Assembly (NCBI RefSeq): GCF_018449635.1
Contig: NZ_JAAVUV010000008.1
Coordinates: 248,001 to 312,000, forward strand
DNA length: 64,000 bases
Direction of reading: 5' to 3'
Source of the DNA: Caballeronia sp. dw_276
GTDB taxonomy: Bacteria; Pseudomonadota; Gammaproteobacteria; Burkholderiales; Burkholderiaceae
In this document: positions 25,848-35,166 of the stretch, piece by piece
How the letters are laid out: every line of letters begins with the position of its first letter
How positions within the stretch are numbered: the first letter of the stretch is position 1
Made by a program: the position numbers and the translations under genes
Notes under the pieces: generated by a model
What the model was told of the DNA's origin: nothing
Database searches by the model: none
Seen by the model: the letters and a program-made list of their open reading frames with translations, nothing else

Positions 25848-26593
25848 GCTGCACCTCCGGGTATTACGGTATCGATGCGGCCTTGATCAGGCGCCGGCTT
25901 CCCGGCGCGCTCTGCCGCCTTGCGCATGACCCGCTTGCGCTTGAATGCCACCTCGCCCACCGCCCACGCCGCAAGCTTGATCAACAGCGACAACGCCAGG
26001 TACAGCAACGCCACCACAATGTACGTTTCAAGCGAACGGAAGGTGTCGGACTGCACGGTGTTCGCGGTCGCCGTCAGCTCTTCAGCCGAGATTTGCGACG
26101 CGATCGCAGAGGCCTGCATCATCAGGAGGAACTGGCTGGTGAGCGCCGGATACACCTTTTCAATGGACGGCTGCAGCATCACGTGCCAGCCAATCCGCCA
26201 GCGCGACAGGCCGAGGCATTCCGCCGCTTCAAGCTGGCCGCGCGGCACGGATTCAAGCCCCGCACGAATGATCTCGGCCGCATAAGCACCAATGTTGATG
26301 ATCATCGCGAGCGCGGCCGCCGTGAACGTTGGCATGCGCACGCCGAAGCTCGCGAGCCCGAAATAGAGCAGGAAGATCTGTACGAGAAAGGGCGTGTTGC
26401 GCACGGCTTCGATGTAGATCGAACATGCACGCGATAGAAGCAGGTTCTTTCCGCGCTTGGCGAACGCCACGAGCGTACCGACGATCACGCCGAAAAAAAC
26501 CGCCACCGTTGTCATCTTCAGTGTGAGCCATGCTCCTTTGAGGAACACCGGCCAGTACGGAAGCAACGGACTGAAATCGAGATGGAAATTCAT
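25844..26593 (-). CDS. ABC transporter permease (His/Glu/Gln-type family)
   Basis: A 249-residue permease partner. It has YIEAVRNTPFLVQIFLLYFG, the family TM3 loop, and the EAA motif LEAAECLGLSRWRIGWHVMLQPS. The C-terminus carries a basic tail of about 35 residues (VAFKRKRVMRKAAERAGK onward), longer than in its partner. It follows udh by 134 bp on the same strand, so it may be co-transcribed with udh or have its own promoter in that gap. Confidence 0.9.
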   Translation of the reverse strand: MNFHLDFSPLLPYWPVFLKGAWLTLKMTTVAVFFGVIVGTLVAFAKRGKNLLLSRACSIYIEAVRNTPFLVQIFLLYFGLASFGVRMPTFTAAALAMIINIGAYAAEIIRAGLESVPRGQLEAAECLGLSRWRIGWHVMLQPSIEKVYPALTSQFLLMMQASAIASQISAEELTATANTVQSDTFRSLETYIVVALLYLALSLLIKLAAWAVGEVAFKRKRVMRKAAERAGKPAPDQGRIDTVIPGGAA

Positions 26594-26727
26594 CGCAGCA
26601 ATGTCTTTGGTTGATACGAACGCAGGCTTGGCCTGCCGCTCGCGCCCTGCTTGCGCTCTGCTGGCGCGCTATCAAGCCAGGCTTGGTTTGGGTATTCGCT
26701 ATTGCAACAACACCCGGACGCAGCGTT

Positions 26728-27549
26728 TTATTCAAATGGCCCGGTCGTGGTGAACGCGCCACCCTGCAGCACCGCCACCGCACTGCCCGGGGCCGGCGCG
26801 GGTTGCGCCTCGACCTTTTCCCGGAACGGCTCCGATGAATCACGCGGCGCGAAACCGAGCTTTTCGGCGAAGCGGTTATCCCACCATTTGATCTGGTTGT
26901 CGGACATCCCATATACGACAGTGTGACCAACGTCGGGCGTAAAAAGGCTGCGCTGCAAGAGGTCGAGCAGGTCGTCGTAGCTGAGCCAGCTCGCCATCAT
27001 GCGGCGGTCTTTGGGCTCCGGAAACGCCGAGCCAATACGAATGCTCACCGTCTCGATGCCATACCGGTCGAAGTAGAACTGCGCCACGTCTTCGCCAAAT
27101 GATTTCGACAAACCGTAATAACCATCCGGACGCCGCAGCGCGTGCGCGTCGATCTTCTCGTCTTGCCGATAAAACCCGGTGACGTGATTCGAGCTTGCGA
27201 AAATGATGCGCTTCACACCGTGCTTGCGCGCCGCTTCATAGAGGTTGTAGACGCCCTTGATATTCGCTTCCAGCACTTCCTCGAAGGGTCTTTCCACCGA
27301 TACCCCGCCGAGATGGATCACGGCGTCGCAGCCTTGAACGAGTGCACCGACGGCCTGCTTGTCCGACAGATCGCAGGGCACGACTTCTTCGTTGGGTGCG
27401 GCTTCGGGCGGGAGTGCCGCTGCGAGATCCGAGATCCTGATGGTCCCGGCAAATGAAGCCACGCGCGGACGAATGACCTTGCCGACGCCGCCGGCAGCGC
27501 CAGTCAGCAGCAAGCGATTGAACGGGCGAATGTTGTCTTGGTTGGCCAT
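26728..27549 (-). CDS. udh: Uronate dehydrogenase
   Basis: A 273-residue NAD-dependent SDR of the extended type. It is closely like Pseudomonas uronate dehydrogenase: TGAAGGVGKVIRPR, VIHLGGVSVERPFEEVLEANIKGVYNLYEAAR, the IIFASSNHVTGFYRQ active-site strand (Ser), and YYGLSKSFGED (Tyr-x3-Lys). UDH oxidises galacturonate or glucuronate to the aldarolactone, which becomes galactarate or glucarate. garL and garR in the same cluster act further down that pathway. It faces the FadR-type regulator across a palindrome-bearing promoter. Confidence 0.92.
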   Translation of the reverse strand: MANQDNIRPFNRLLLTGAAGGVGKVIRPRVASFAGTIRISDLAAALPPEAAPNEEVVPCDLSDKQAVGALVQGCDAVIHLGGVSVERPFEEVLEANIKGVYNLYEAARKHGVKRIIFASSNHVTGFYRQDEKIDAHALRRPDGYYGLSKSFGEDVAQFYFDRYGIETVSIRIGSAFPEPKDRRMMASWLSYDDLLDLLQRSLFTPDVGHTVVYGMSDNQIKWWDNRFAEKLGFAPRDSSEPFREKVEAQPAPAPGSAVAVLQGGAFTTTGPFE

Positions 27550-27640
27550 GTGAGCCTGTCTCCATTAAGCGCGGCTGATCAGAGTTTGAAGAACTCCGGT
27601 TGCGATCGAATCAGCCGCCTAAATCATGTGTCATTGTACG

Positions 27641-27669
27641 TTGTCATATGACTATAGCGTGCATATAAT
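27641..27669 (+). promoter_or_regulatory. Sigma-70 promoter with GTCATATGAC operator for the FadR-type regulator
   Basis: TTGTCA (27641-27646), a 17-bp spacer and TATAAT (27664-27669) make a near-consensus promoter pointing to the regulator gene. The palindrome GTCATATGAC (27643-27652) overlaps the -35 box, an ideal place for repression. A second TGTCAT half lies at 27629. udh begins 94 bp away in the other direction, so one site could control both. Confidence 0.6.
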
Positions 27670-27724
27670 CATTCGCTAATGCGTTTGTCAACGATTCGCG
27701 AACATTATCCCAAACGAGGTGGCC

Positions 27725-28471
27725 GTGCTCAGATCGCCCAATGCGCTCTTCGAACCGTCTGGACAGCCAGCTACGCGGCGAAGTCTGACAACTGAACTCG
27801 TTGATGCGCTCCGGTTGCAGATCGAATCCGCCGAGCTGCGCGTGGGCGACCGGCTCGCGACCGAAGCGGAAATGGTGCAGCGCTTCAACGTGAGCCGAAC
27901 CGTCGTGCGTGAGGCGTTATCGAAATTGCAGGCGGCTGGATTGGTAGAAACCCGGCATGGCATTGGCACGTTCGTATGCGAGGCACAGCCGCGCTCCCTC
28001 TTCCGGCTCGATCCCGAGGACGTAGCGGGTTCCATCGACGCCCTCGCCGTCCTCGAACTCCGGATCAGCCTGGAAACCGAGAGCGCGGGACTGGCCGCAG
28101 CACGCTGCGATAAAAGCCAGATCGCCGAGATGCGGCAGGCGCTGATCGAATTCGAGCACAACGTGGGCGAAGCAACCGAGACCATTTCGCCCGATATCCG
28201 CTTCCACCTGGCTATTGCGAACGCCACCGGCAACCGCTACTTCGTGGAAATCCTGAAGCACCTCGGCATGCACATGATTCCGCGCACTCGGATCACGCGA
28301 ACGCAGATTCCGCCCGTGCAATACGCCGAGTACCTGACGCGCGTGAACCGCGAACACGAGCAGATCTGCGATGCGATAGAACGTGGCGATGCCGATTCGG
28401 CGCGTACCGCCATGCGCCTTCATCTGATCAACAGCCGTGAGCGTTTGCGTCGTGCAAAAGAAAATAGCTGA
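27725..28471 (+). CDS. FadR/GntR family regulator (FCD domain) of the uronate/aldarate cluster
   Basis: A 248-residue GntR regulator. The winged HTH has LATEAEMVQRFNVSRTVVREA and the HGIGTFV wing. The FCD domain follows, with the metal-site residues in ISPDIRFHLAIANATGN (Asp, His), and later His in REHEQICDAI and MRLHLINS. I placed the start at the GTG at 27725, 5 nt after AGG; a GTG two codons earlier would overlap its own ribosome site. Divergent from udh. It probably represses udh, the ABC transporter and garL-garR, and is relieved by a uronate or aldarate. Confidence 0.86.
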   Translation: MLRSPNALFEPSGQPATRRSLTTELVDALRLQIESAELRVGDRLATEAEMVQRFNVSRTVVREALSKLQAAGLVETRHGIGTFVCEAQPRSLFRLDPEDVAGSIDALAVLELRISLETESAGLAAARCDKSQIAEMRQALIEFEHNVGEATETISPDIRFHLAIANATGNRYFVEILKHLGMHMIPRTRITRTQIPPVQYAEYLTRVNREHEQICDAIERGDADSARTAMRLHLINSRERLRRAKENS

Positions 28472-28477
28472 AGATGC

Positions 28478-29506
28478 TTAGCGTTTGAGCGGCGCCGCAA
28501 CCGATGCACGACGCGTGACCGTCACCGGAAACTCGCGATAAATCGGGTACTCGGTCCCATAGCATTCGTTCAGCAGCCATCGGACGGCGTTTTGCGTGAG
28601 ATCAGCCGTCGGAATATGCACCGATGTCAGCCCCGGCGCTGAAAATGCTGCCGAGTAGTCATCGTCGTAACCGATCACGGAAACCTCTCGCGGCACCGAA
28701 ATGCCTGCTTGCTGCAGGCACGACAATGCGCCGATTGCCATGGTGTCGTTGGCGCAGAACAGCCCGGTGAAACGCTTCTTCGATGCAAGCAGCAACCGCG
28801 CCGATTCATACCCGCCTTCCGGCGAAAAGTCGGATTCGATCATCTGCACATCGTTGCGATCGATTCCGCTACGCGCCAGTTCTTCGAAGAAACCGGCGAG
28901 CCGCGCCTGGTTGTCGAACGCCATGAAAGGCCCTGAAACCACGGCTATTTTCTTGTGTCCGGCTTTAATGAGCGTCTGCGCCGCCAGCGTCCCGCCGCGA
29001 TGATGATCCGGACAAAACGACGCCTCAGGCATCTGCGCAAATTCACGATTGAGGAACACCATCTTCGGATGCATCCGATGCAGCTTGACGAGGTCATCGT
29101 CGTGCAGGTCGTGGCTCGTCACCACCACGCCGTCGCAATCGCGCCCGATCAAAAACTGCACGGCATCGACTGCCTGATCGCGAGGAGAATCGTCGCCGTA
29201 GCCTGTAGCGACCACGACATGCCGGTGGACCTTGCGCAGCTCGGTATCGGTTTGCTTGAGGATCGTGCCGTAGTACGGCCCATGAAACGACGGCACGAAA
29301 ATACCGATCATGCCGAGCGATTGCTTCGACAACGCGCGCCCTATGGACGACGGCCGGAAATTGAGCTCGGCAATCGCCGCCTGCACGCGTGCGAGTGCAT
29401 CGGCCGATACCGGTCCGCGGCCGGAGATGGCCCGCGATGCCGTGGACATGCCCACGCCGGCAAGAACCGCGACGTCCTTCAGGGTTGCCACTTTGACTCC
29501 ATGCAT
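28478..29506 (-). CDS. LacI family transcriptional regulator of the beta-glucoside operon
   Basis: A 342-residue LacI/GalR protein. The N-terminal HTH is ATLKDVAVLAGVGMSTASRAI, and the hinge helix RPSSIGRALS precedes a periplasmic-binding-like sugar domain (MIGIFVPSFHGPYYGTIL, GLFCANDTMAIGAL, VSVIGYDDDYSA). It is the last gene of the leftward sugar operon, 6 bp after the ATPase stop. The palindrome GTGGAAGCGCTTCCAC before the operon's first gene is a good LacI-type site, so autoregulated control of the operon by this protein is likely. Confidence 0.9.
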   Translation of the reverse strand: MHGVKVATLKDVAVLAGVGMSTASRAISGRGPVSADALARVQAAIAELNFRPSSIGRALSKQSLGMIGIFVPSFHGPYYGTILKQTDTELRKVHRHVVVATGYGDDSPRDQAVDAVQFLIGRDCDGVVVTSHDLHDDDLVKLHRMHPKMVFLNREFAQMPEASFCPDHHRGGTLAAQTLIKAGHKKIAVVSGPFMAFDNQARLAGFFEELARSGIDRNDVQMIESDFSPEGGYESARLLLASKKRFTGLFCANDTMAIGALSCLQQAGISVPREVSVIGYDDDYSAAFSAPGLTSVHIPTADLTQNAVRWLLNECYGTEYPIYREFPVTVTRRASVAAPLKR

Positions 29507-29512
29507 TAAGGT

Positions 29513-30610
29513 CTATAACCGGTCGCCGCTGGTTTCATCGAAGAGAGAAATGCGTTCTTTCTGGATCGAAAAACCGGTGACTTCATCGACCGCCGCCGTC
29601 GCGGATTCCTGCGCGATGGAAGCGATCTGGGCGCCATGATAATCGAGCCAAATTACCCGGTGGTTGCCCATGGGTTCGACGAGCGACACCGTTCCCGTGT
29701 GTTCAAACGCAGGATCGATCAAAACGTCCTCAGGGCGCACGCCAAGCACGCAAGGCTGATTTTCGCGCGGAGTCCTGACGAAGGGATATGCCGACACGTC
29801 CACGTCGATATGATCGTTCTGGAACTGGATGCCGCCCGATTCATAGTGAAGCGTGCCCTTGAGCAGGTTCATTCCCGGCGATCCGAGGAAGGTCGCAACA
29901 AACAGGTTGTTCGGCCGCGCATACACTTCGGCCGGCGTGCCGATCTGCTGAATCACGCCGCCACGCATCACGGCCATGCGGGTTGCGAGCGTCATGGCTT
30001 CCACCTGATCGTGCGTGACGTAGATCATCGTGGCGCCAAGACGCTTATGCAATTGCTTGAGCTCCCGCCTGAGCTCGGTGCGCAGTTTGGCATCGAGATT
30101 GGAGAGCGGTTCATCGAAGAGAAATACATCAGCTTCGCGCACGATGGCCCGACCGATCGCCACGCGCTGACGCTGCCCACCTGATAGCTGAGCGGGCCTT
30201 CGCTTCAGCAGCGGGCCGAGCTGCAGCATCTCCGACGCACGCGTGACGCGCCGTTCTATCTCTGCCTTGGGCGTCCCCGCGATCCGCAATCCGAACGACA
30301 AGTTGCGCTCCACGTTCATCGTCGGATAAAGCGCATATGACTGGAAAACAAGTGCGATGCGGCGATCCTTCGGGTCGGCCCAGGTCATGTCCTGGCCGCC
30401 TATTTCTATGCTGCCGCCACTGACATCGATCAACCCGGCAATGCTGTGAAGCAAGGTCGACTTGCCGCAACCCGATGGTCCAAGGAGCACGAGGAATTCG
30501 CCCGGCTCGACTTCGAGATCCAGTGATTCGATGATCGTGTTGGCCCCGAGCTGGATTTCCAGATCGCGGATGGAAACATTCGACTTGGCTGTTGACGTGA
30601 CTGTAGACAT
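29513..30610 (-). CDS. Sugar ABC transporter ATP-binding protein (MalK/UgpC type)
   Basis: A 365-residue ATPase. The nucleotide-binding domain (1-240) has Walker A GPSGCGKST, signature LSGGQRQRVAIGRA and Walker B VFLFDEPLSNLDA, then ATMIYVTHDQVEAMTLA. A C-terminal TOBE/OB regulatory domain (about 245-365) includes VLGVRPEDVLID and follows the MalK pattern. The start is the ATG at 30610 (MSTVTST); residues before it in frame are not coding-like. Partner of the two permeases upstream. CUT1-family ATPases of this kind serve oligosaccharide or glucose import. Confidence 0.92.
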   Translation of the reverse strand: MSTVTSTAKSNVSIRDLEIQLGANTIIESLDLEVEPGEFLVLLGPSGCGKSTLLHSIAGLIDVSGGSIEIGGQDMTWADPKDRRIALVFQSYALYPTMNVERNLSFGLRIAGTPKAEIERRVTRASEMLQLGPLLKRRPAQLSGGQRQRVAIGRAIVREADVFLFDEPLSNLDAKLRTELRRELKQLHKRLGATMIYVTHDQVEAMTLATRMAVMRGGVIQQIGTPAEVYARPNNLFVATFLGSPGMNLLKGTLHYESGGIQFQNDHIDVDVSAYPFVRTPRENQPCVLGVRPEDVLIDPAFEHTGTVSLVEPMGNHRVIWLDYHGAQIASIAQESATAAVDEVTGFSIQKERISLFDETSGDRL

Positions 30611-30623
30611 GGATCGCCCTGGA

Positions 30624-31517
30624 TTAACCCTTGACCGCACCGGAAGCAATGCCGCGCACGAACCAGCGACCCGACACAAAGTAAATGGCGAGCGGCACCA
30701 TGGATGTGAGAATGGTCGCCGCCATGTTGACGTTGTAGAGACGCTCGCCGGTCGTGGTGTTGATGATGTTGTTGAGCTGCACGGTCATCGGCAGGTTCTT
30801 GGTGCCCGCGAAAACAAGGCCCAGAATGAAGTCGTTCCAGATACCCGTGACCTGCATGATGACCGCGACCACGATGATCGGCGTGGACATGGGCACCATC
30901 AGTTGCAGAAAGATGCGCCAGAAACCGCCGCCATCCACCCGCGCCGCCTGGAACAATTCATGGGGCAACGCCGCATAGTAATTGCGGAACAAGAGCGTCA
31001 TGACCGGCATGCCGAAGATCGTATGAATCAGCACGATACCCGGCAGCGAGCTAAACAGATGCACCGTCGCGAGCACGCGAACCAGCGGATAAACCATCAC
31101 TTGCACTGGAATGAACGCGCCCATCAGAAGGATCGCGAACAAGGTGCTTGCACCGCGCGGTTTCCAGAACGAGAGCGCATAACCGTTCACCGCGCCCACG
31201 AGAATGGACAGAATCGTGCTTGGCACAACGATGCGAACCGAATTCCAGAACCCGACCTGAATGCCCTTGCAATCGAGACCCGTACACGCGGATTGCCATG
31301 CTTCGCGCCACGCATCGAGCGTGAAATTAACCGGGAACGCGAGGATGTTGCCCATGCGAATTTCCGCCATCGGCTTGACCGATGTCACGAGCATCACGTA
31401 CAAGGGCAACAAGAAAAATAGCGCCGATGTCAGCAGGAACGCATACACGCCAAGTCGCGCGGGAGAAAAGCGCGGCTTGCGTCGAAGAGTCGGGCGTAGT
31501 GTAGTACTAGTACTCAT
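30624..31517 (-). CDS. Sugar ABC transporter permease (MalG type)
   Basis: A 297-residue permease with six hydrophobic segments starting LGVYAFLLTSALFFLLPLYVML. The EAA loop is LPHELFQAARVDGGGFWRIFLQLMVPMSTP. The C-terminal YFVSGRWFVRGIASGAVKG is typical of the MalG partner in CUT1 importers. Its ATG overlaps the stop of the first permease (31514-31517, ATGA). The insertion SACTGLDCKGIQVGFWNS between TM1 and TM2 resembles glucose/mannose-type GtsC proteins. Confidence 0.91.
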   Translation of the reverse strand: MSTSTTLRPTLRRKPRFSPARLGVYAFLLTSALFFLLPLYVMLVTSVKPMAEIRMGNILAFPVNFTLDAWREAWQSACTGLDCKGIQVGFWNSVRIVVPSTILSILVGAVNGYALSFWKPRGASTLFAILLMGAFIPVQVMVYPLVRVLATVHLFSSLPGIVLIHTIFGMPVMTLLFRNYYAALPHELFQAARVDGGGFWRIFLQLMVPMSTPIIVVAVIMQVTGIWNDFILGLVFAGTKNLPMTVQLNNIINTTTGERLYNVNMAATILTSMVPLAIYFVSGRWFVRGIASGAVKG

Positions 31518-32458
31518 CGTGCATCTCTCAAGCGCAACGCGCGGCTGCGAACATAGAACACGGGCGCGAGGATCGCAAGCACGGTGACCAGCAAAACGAT
31601 CGATGCCGCCGATGCCAGCCCCAGATTCGCGCGCCCGAACAGATAGTCCATGATGAACTTCGCGGGCACTTCGCTCGCGGTGCCGGGGCCGCCTTGCGTC
31701 ATTGCAACGACAGCGTCGTAGAGCTTGATGACCATCACGAAAAGCAGGATGAACGCAGTTGAAATCGATGCGCCGAGCATCGGGATCACGATGCTCACAT
31801 ACACCCGCCAACGCGGAATGCCATCTATACGCGCTGCCTTCCAGATCTCTTCATCAATGCCGCGCAAACCCGCAAGCAAGAGCGCCATTACCAGCCCCGA
31901 CGCCTGCCACACGGTCGCGATCACGAGGGTGTAGACCACTTTGTCCTGATCGACGATCCAGTCGAACCGCGCATGCGTAAAGCCGATTCTGTGCAGCACC
32001 TCCTGAATCCCGAGTTGCGGATTCAGGATCCACTGCCAGACAAGACCGGTCGCCACGAACGACATTGCATAGGGATATAAAAACACCGTGCGTAACGCGC
32101 CCTCGCCCACCACCTTCTGATCGATAAACACCGCCAGCAGCAATCCGATCGCAAGACACACGACGATAAACAACACCCCGTAGATCACGATGTTCTGCAA
32201 CGACAACATCCATCGGTCGTTGTTGAAGAGCCTCACATACTGCGAGACGCCCGCGAAGCTCGTGGACGCGAACGTACGCGAGTTCGTGAACGACGTGCGC
32301 AAGCTCCATAACATCGTGCCGAGATACGCAAACACGACGGTCAGCGCAAGCGGAACGAGCGCAATGTAAGCGGCCAATGGAAACCGCTTTCTCAGCGGTT
32401 TCCTTTTCGCATGCCTTGCGGCGGGGCGCAGGGCTTTGTCGGCGGGCGTCACGGCCAT
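31514..32458 (-). CDS. Sugar ABC transporter permease (MalF type)
   Basis: A 314-residue permease. After a basic cytoplasmic N-terminus (about 30 residues) come six hydrophobic segments, the first being LAAYIALVPLALTVVFAYLG. The EAA loop is IDEEIWKAARIDGIPRWRVYVSIVIPML. It overlaps the binding-protein stop by one base (32458) and the next permease by ATGA. With its neighbours it forms a GtsABCD-like glucose or glucoside importer. Confidence 0.91.
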   Translation of the reverse strand: MAVTPADKALRPAARHAKRKPLRKRFPLAAYIALVPLALTVVFAYLGTMLWSLRTSFTNSRTFASTSFAGVSQYVRLFNNDRWMLSLQNIVIYGVLFIVVCLAIGLLLAVFIDQKVVGEGALRTVFLYPYAMSFVATGLVWQWILNPQLGIQEVLHRIGFTHARFDWIVDQDKVVYTLVIATVWQASGLVMALLLAGLRGIDEEIWKAARIDGIPRWRVYVSIVIPMLGASISTAFILLFVMVIKLYDAVVAMTQGGPGTASEVPAKFIMDYLFGRANLGLASAASIVLLVTVLAILAPVFYVRSRALRLRDAR

Positions 32459-33693
32459 CAGCTTTTGAGCCCGCTCGCGAAGGCCTTTTGTGCATCCTCA
32501 ACCGACTGGTTCTTGTTCCAGAAGTTGGTGATGACGTCCTGCAATGCACCGTTGATATCCGGCGGCGTCAGCATTTCCGGATTCGGCAATTGCCGAGACT
32601 TGTCCTTCATGATCGCGATACCCATCTTCGCGCACATGTCGAGGCTCGAATCGTCGATGTCCGAACGAATCGGAATCGAGCCCTTCTTCGCGCTGAACGC
32701 AACCTGCGCAGCCGGCGATGTCATCACTGTCGCCAGAAGCTTCTGCGCCTTGATCGCGTTGGCGTCGTCGGTCTTGGGGAACACGAAGGCGTCGCCGGCC
32801 ACCAGATATGGCGAATGCGGACCGAAGCCCGGGAAGCAGCCGAAATCCTTGCCGGCAGATTGTTTCGCCGCAACGAACTCGCCCTTCGCCCAGTCGCCCA
32901 TGATCTGCACGCCGGCCTTGCCCGAGATAACAAGCGCTGTTGCGTCGTTCCAGTTGCGTCCCGGCGAACCCGGATCGATGTAGTTATGCAGCCGCTTGAA
33001 CTGCGTTAGCACTCTCTTGAAGGCATCGGATTTGACTGCGTTCACATCGCGATCACGATAGATCTTCAAATACAGGTCGGGGCCGCCGACATCCGCAAAT
33101 ACGGCATCGAACGTTATCTTTTCCTGCCATGCCTGGCCGCCGAGCGCGAGCGGGATCACGCCGGCTGCTTTCAGCTTGTCGAGGTCCGCGATGAATTCGT
33201 CGTAAGTAGCGGGTTCTTTCGTGATGCCGGCCTTCTGGAACGCCGGCTTCGAATAGAAGAACCAGGCGGGCATGTGGATATCGACGGGCGCCGCGTAATA
33301 GTGACCATTGGACTTGATGCTCTCGATGATCGATGGCGGAAAGGTCTTGTCCCAGTTCTCTTTGGCCGCGACATCGTCGACGTTGTTCAACAGACCCTGG
33401 TCGATGATGTCGTGAAATTGCTTCGATGTATTGAATTGCGCGGCGGTCGGCGGATCGCCGCCCATGATGCGGTTCAACGCCGTCGAGCGCGCCTGGTCGG
33501 CGCCAGCCACGGCGTTGTCGACCCACAGGCCGCCGGCCTTGTTGTAGGCATCGGCGAATTGCTTGATGGCGGCCGATTCACCGCCCGACGTCCACCAGTG
33601 AATCACGGTGGCTTTCAACGGATCGGCGTGCGCCGCGCTCGAGGCCGCAACGGCGGCAATGACACTGACAACCAACTTCTTCATGCGGTTCAT
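32458..33693 (-). CDS. Sugar ABC transporter substrate-binding protein
   Basis: A 411-residue family 1 solute-binding protein. A Sec signal ends at SSAAHA/DP, followed by ATVIHWWTSGGESAAIKQFA, which matches the glucose/mannose-binding GtsA group. Other landmarks are YYAAPVDIHMPAWFFYSKP and AGVQIMGDWAKGEFVA in the sugar cleft. The ATG at 33693 has AGGAG 6 nt upstream. It lies between the GH1 beta-glucosidase gene (70 bp) and the permeases. Glucose or a short beta-glucoside is the likely ligand, given the neighbouring enzyme. Confidence 0.9.
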   Translation of the reverse strand: MNRMKKLVVSVIAAVAASSAAHADPLKATVIHWWTSGGESAAIKQFADAYNKAGGLWVDNAVAGADQARSTALNRIMGGDPPTAAQFNTSKQFHDIIDQGLLNNVDDVAAKENWDKTFPPSIIESIKSNGHYYAAPVDIHMPAWFFYSKPAFQKAGITKEPATYDEFIADLDKLKAAGVIPLALGGQAWQEKITFDAVFADVGGPDLYLKIYRDRDVNAVKSDAFKRVLTQFKRLHNYIDPGSPGRNWNDATALVISGKAGVQIMGDWAKGEFVAAKQSAGKDFGCFPGFGPHSPYLVAGDAFVFPKTDDANAIKAQKLLATVMTSPAAQVAFSAKKGSIPIRSDIDDSSLDMCAKMGIAIMKDKSRQLPNPEMLTPPDINGALQDVITNFWNKNQSVEDAQKAFASGLKS

Positions 33694-33763
33694 TGAGTCT
33701 CCTCCGGGCTGTCTCGCCCATGTGGTCCAACGGAATCGGCACTGATGCTCGGGTTAGGTGCAG

Positions 33764-35143
33764 TTATGCGCGGGCGTTACGCTCCTCGAGGAACTTCGCG
33801 ATCAGTTCAGCGCTGCGTTTGAACGTGCGCTTCTGCGTCTTGTAGTCCACATGAACCACGCCGAAACGACGCTCATAACCAAAGGCCCATTCGAAGTTGT
33901 CCATCAGCGACCAGATGAAGTACCCGCGTACGTCCACGCCCGCCTTGATTGCGCTATCAACGGCTGCGAGATGGCGCTTGATGAACGAGATGCGTTGTTC
34001 ATCGTTCACCTGGCCATCGACTACCTCGTCGTCCGACGCCATGCCATTCTCGGTAATGTAGATGGGCGGCAATTGCGGGTACGTCTTGTGGAATCCGATC
34101 AGCAGGTCGCGCAGTCCATCGGGATAAACCTCCCAACCCATTTGCGTGCGCTCTACGCCTTCCAGCGGCACTTCAGTGAAGCCATGCGCGCCATCGCTTT
34201 TGACGTTGGTGCGGAAGTAATAGTTGATGCCGAGAAAATCCAGCGGCGTGCCGATGGTCTCCATATCGCCATCCAGAACCAGCGGTTCCGTACCCGGCCA
34301 CAACTCGAAAAGATCCTTGGGATAGGACTTCTTCAATAGCAGATCGAGAACCCATGCGTTGTGCTGGACTTCGAACAGGTGAGCCGCGTGCTTGTCGGCG
34401 GCGCTGTCGGTTTCGGCCGAGCTCTTGCCCATGTTCGCGACAATGCCGATCAGCGAGCCGGGATCGTTCGCCCGCAAGACCTCGACGGCCTTGCCGTGCG
34501 CGAGCAGCAGATGGTGCATTGCTTGCGTGGCGTAGCGGCCATTGGCCAGACCGGGCGCATGATGTCCGTTGCCATATCCCAGGAACGCGGAGCACCACGG
34601 TTCGTTGAGGGTGGCCCATGCATCGACCTGGCCTTTGAGCTCGCGGCTCATCAAGTCAGCGTATTCCGCAAACCGATAAACAATGTCGCGATTCAACCAT
34701 CCGCCACGGTCTTCCAGATACTGCGGCAAGTCCCAGTGATACAGCGTGACGAAGACCTTGAGCCCCTTCTCTTTCAGGCGCCCGACGAGCTTTTTGTAGA
34801 AATCGATGCCCTTCTGGTTCGGCCGGCCCGCTTCGTCCATCACGCGCGGCCATGCAATCGAAAGGCGGTAGCCGTCGACATTGAGCGCCGACAGCAGATC
34901 GAGATCCGATTCCCAACGATGATAGTGGTCGCAGGCCACCGCGCCTGTGTCGCTGGCAAGCACCTTGCCTGGCGTGGCGGAGAACGTGTCCCAGATCGAT
35001 GGAAGCCGGCCGTCTTCATCGACTGCGCCTTCGATCTGGTACGAAGCGGTCGCGGCGCCGAGCAGGAAATCGCGTCGCCAGAGGGCGGAATCGGCGGGTG
35101 GGGAAAACGGATCGCTGGAAACAACGGATGCGTCGAGTGCCAC
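33764..35143 (-). CDS. GH1 family beta-glucosidase
   Basis: A 459-residue glycoside hydrolase family 1 TIM barrel. The acid/base Glu is in ATLNEPWCSAFLGY, and the nucleophile Glu is in IYITENGMASDD. GAATASYQIEGAVDEDGR and GYRLSIAWPRVM are further GH1 signatures. No signal peptide is seen, so it acts in the cytoplasm on imported glucosides. The start is a GTG at 35143, chosen because AGGAG lies 6 nt upstream and because a longer version would run through the operator palindrome at 35167-35182. First gene of the sugar operon. Confidence 0.92.
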   Translation of the reverse strand: MALDASVVSSDPFSPPADSALWRRDFLLGAATASYQIEGAVDEDGRLPSIWDTFSATPGKVLASDTGAVACDHYHRWESDLDLLSALNVDGYRLSIAWPRVMDEAGRPNQKGIDFYKKLVGRLKEKGLKVFVTLYHWDLPQYLEDRGGWLNRDIVYRFAEYADLMSRELKGQVDAWATLNEPWCSAFLGYGNGHHAPGLANGRYATQAMHHLLLAHGKAVEVLRANDPGSLIGIVANMGKSSAETDSAADKHAAHLFEVQHNAWVLDLLLKKSYPKDLFELWPGTEPLVLDGDMETIGTPLDFLGINYYFRTNVKSDGAHGFTEVPLEGVERTQMGWEVYPDGLRDLLIGFHKTYPQLPPIYITENGMASDDEVVDGQVNDEQRISFIKRHLAAVDSAIKAGVDVRGYFIWSLMDNFEWAFGYERRFGVVHVDYKTQKRTFKRSAELIAKFLEERNARA

Positions 35144-35166
35144 GGAAACTCCTGTAGATCGGTGGA

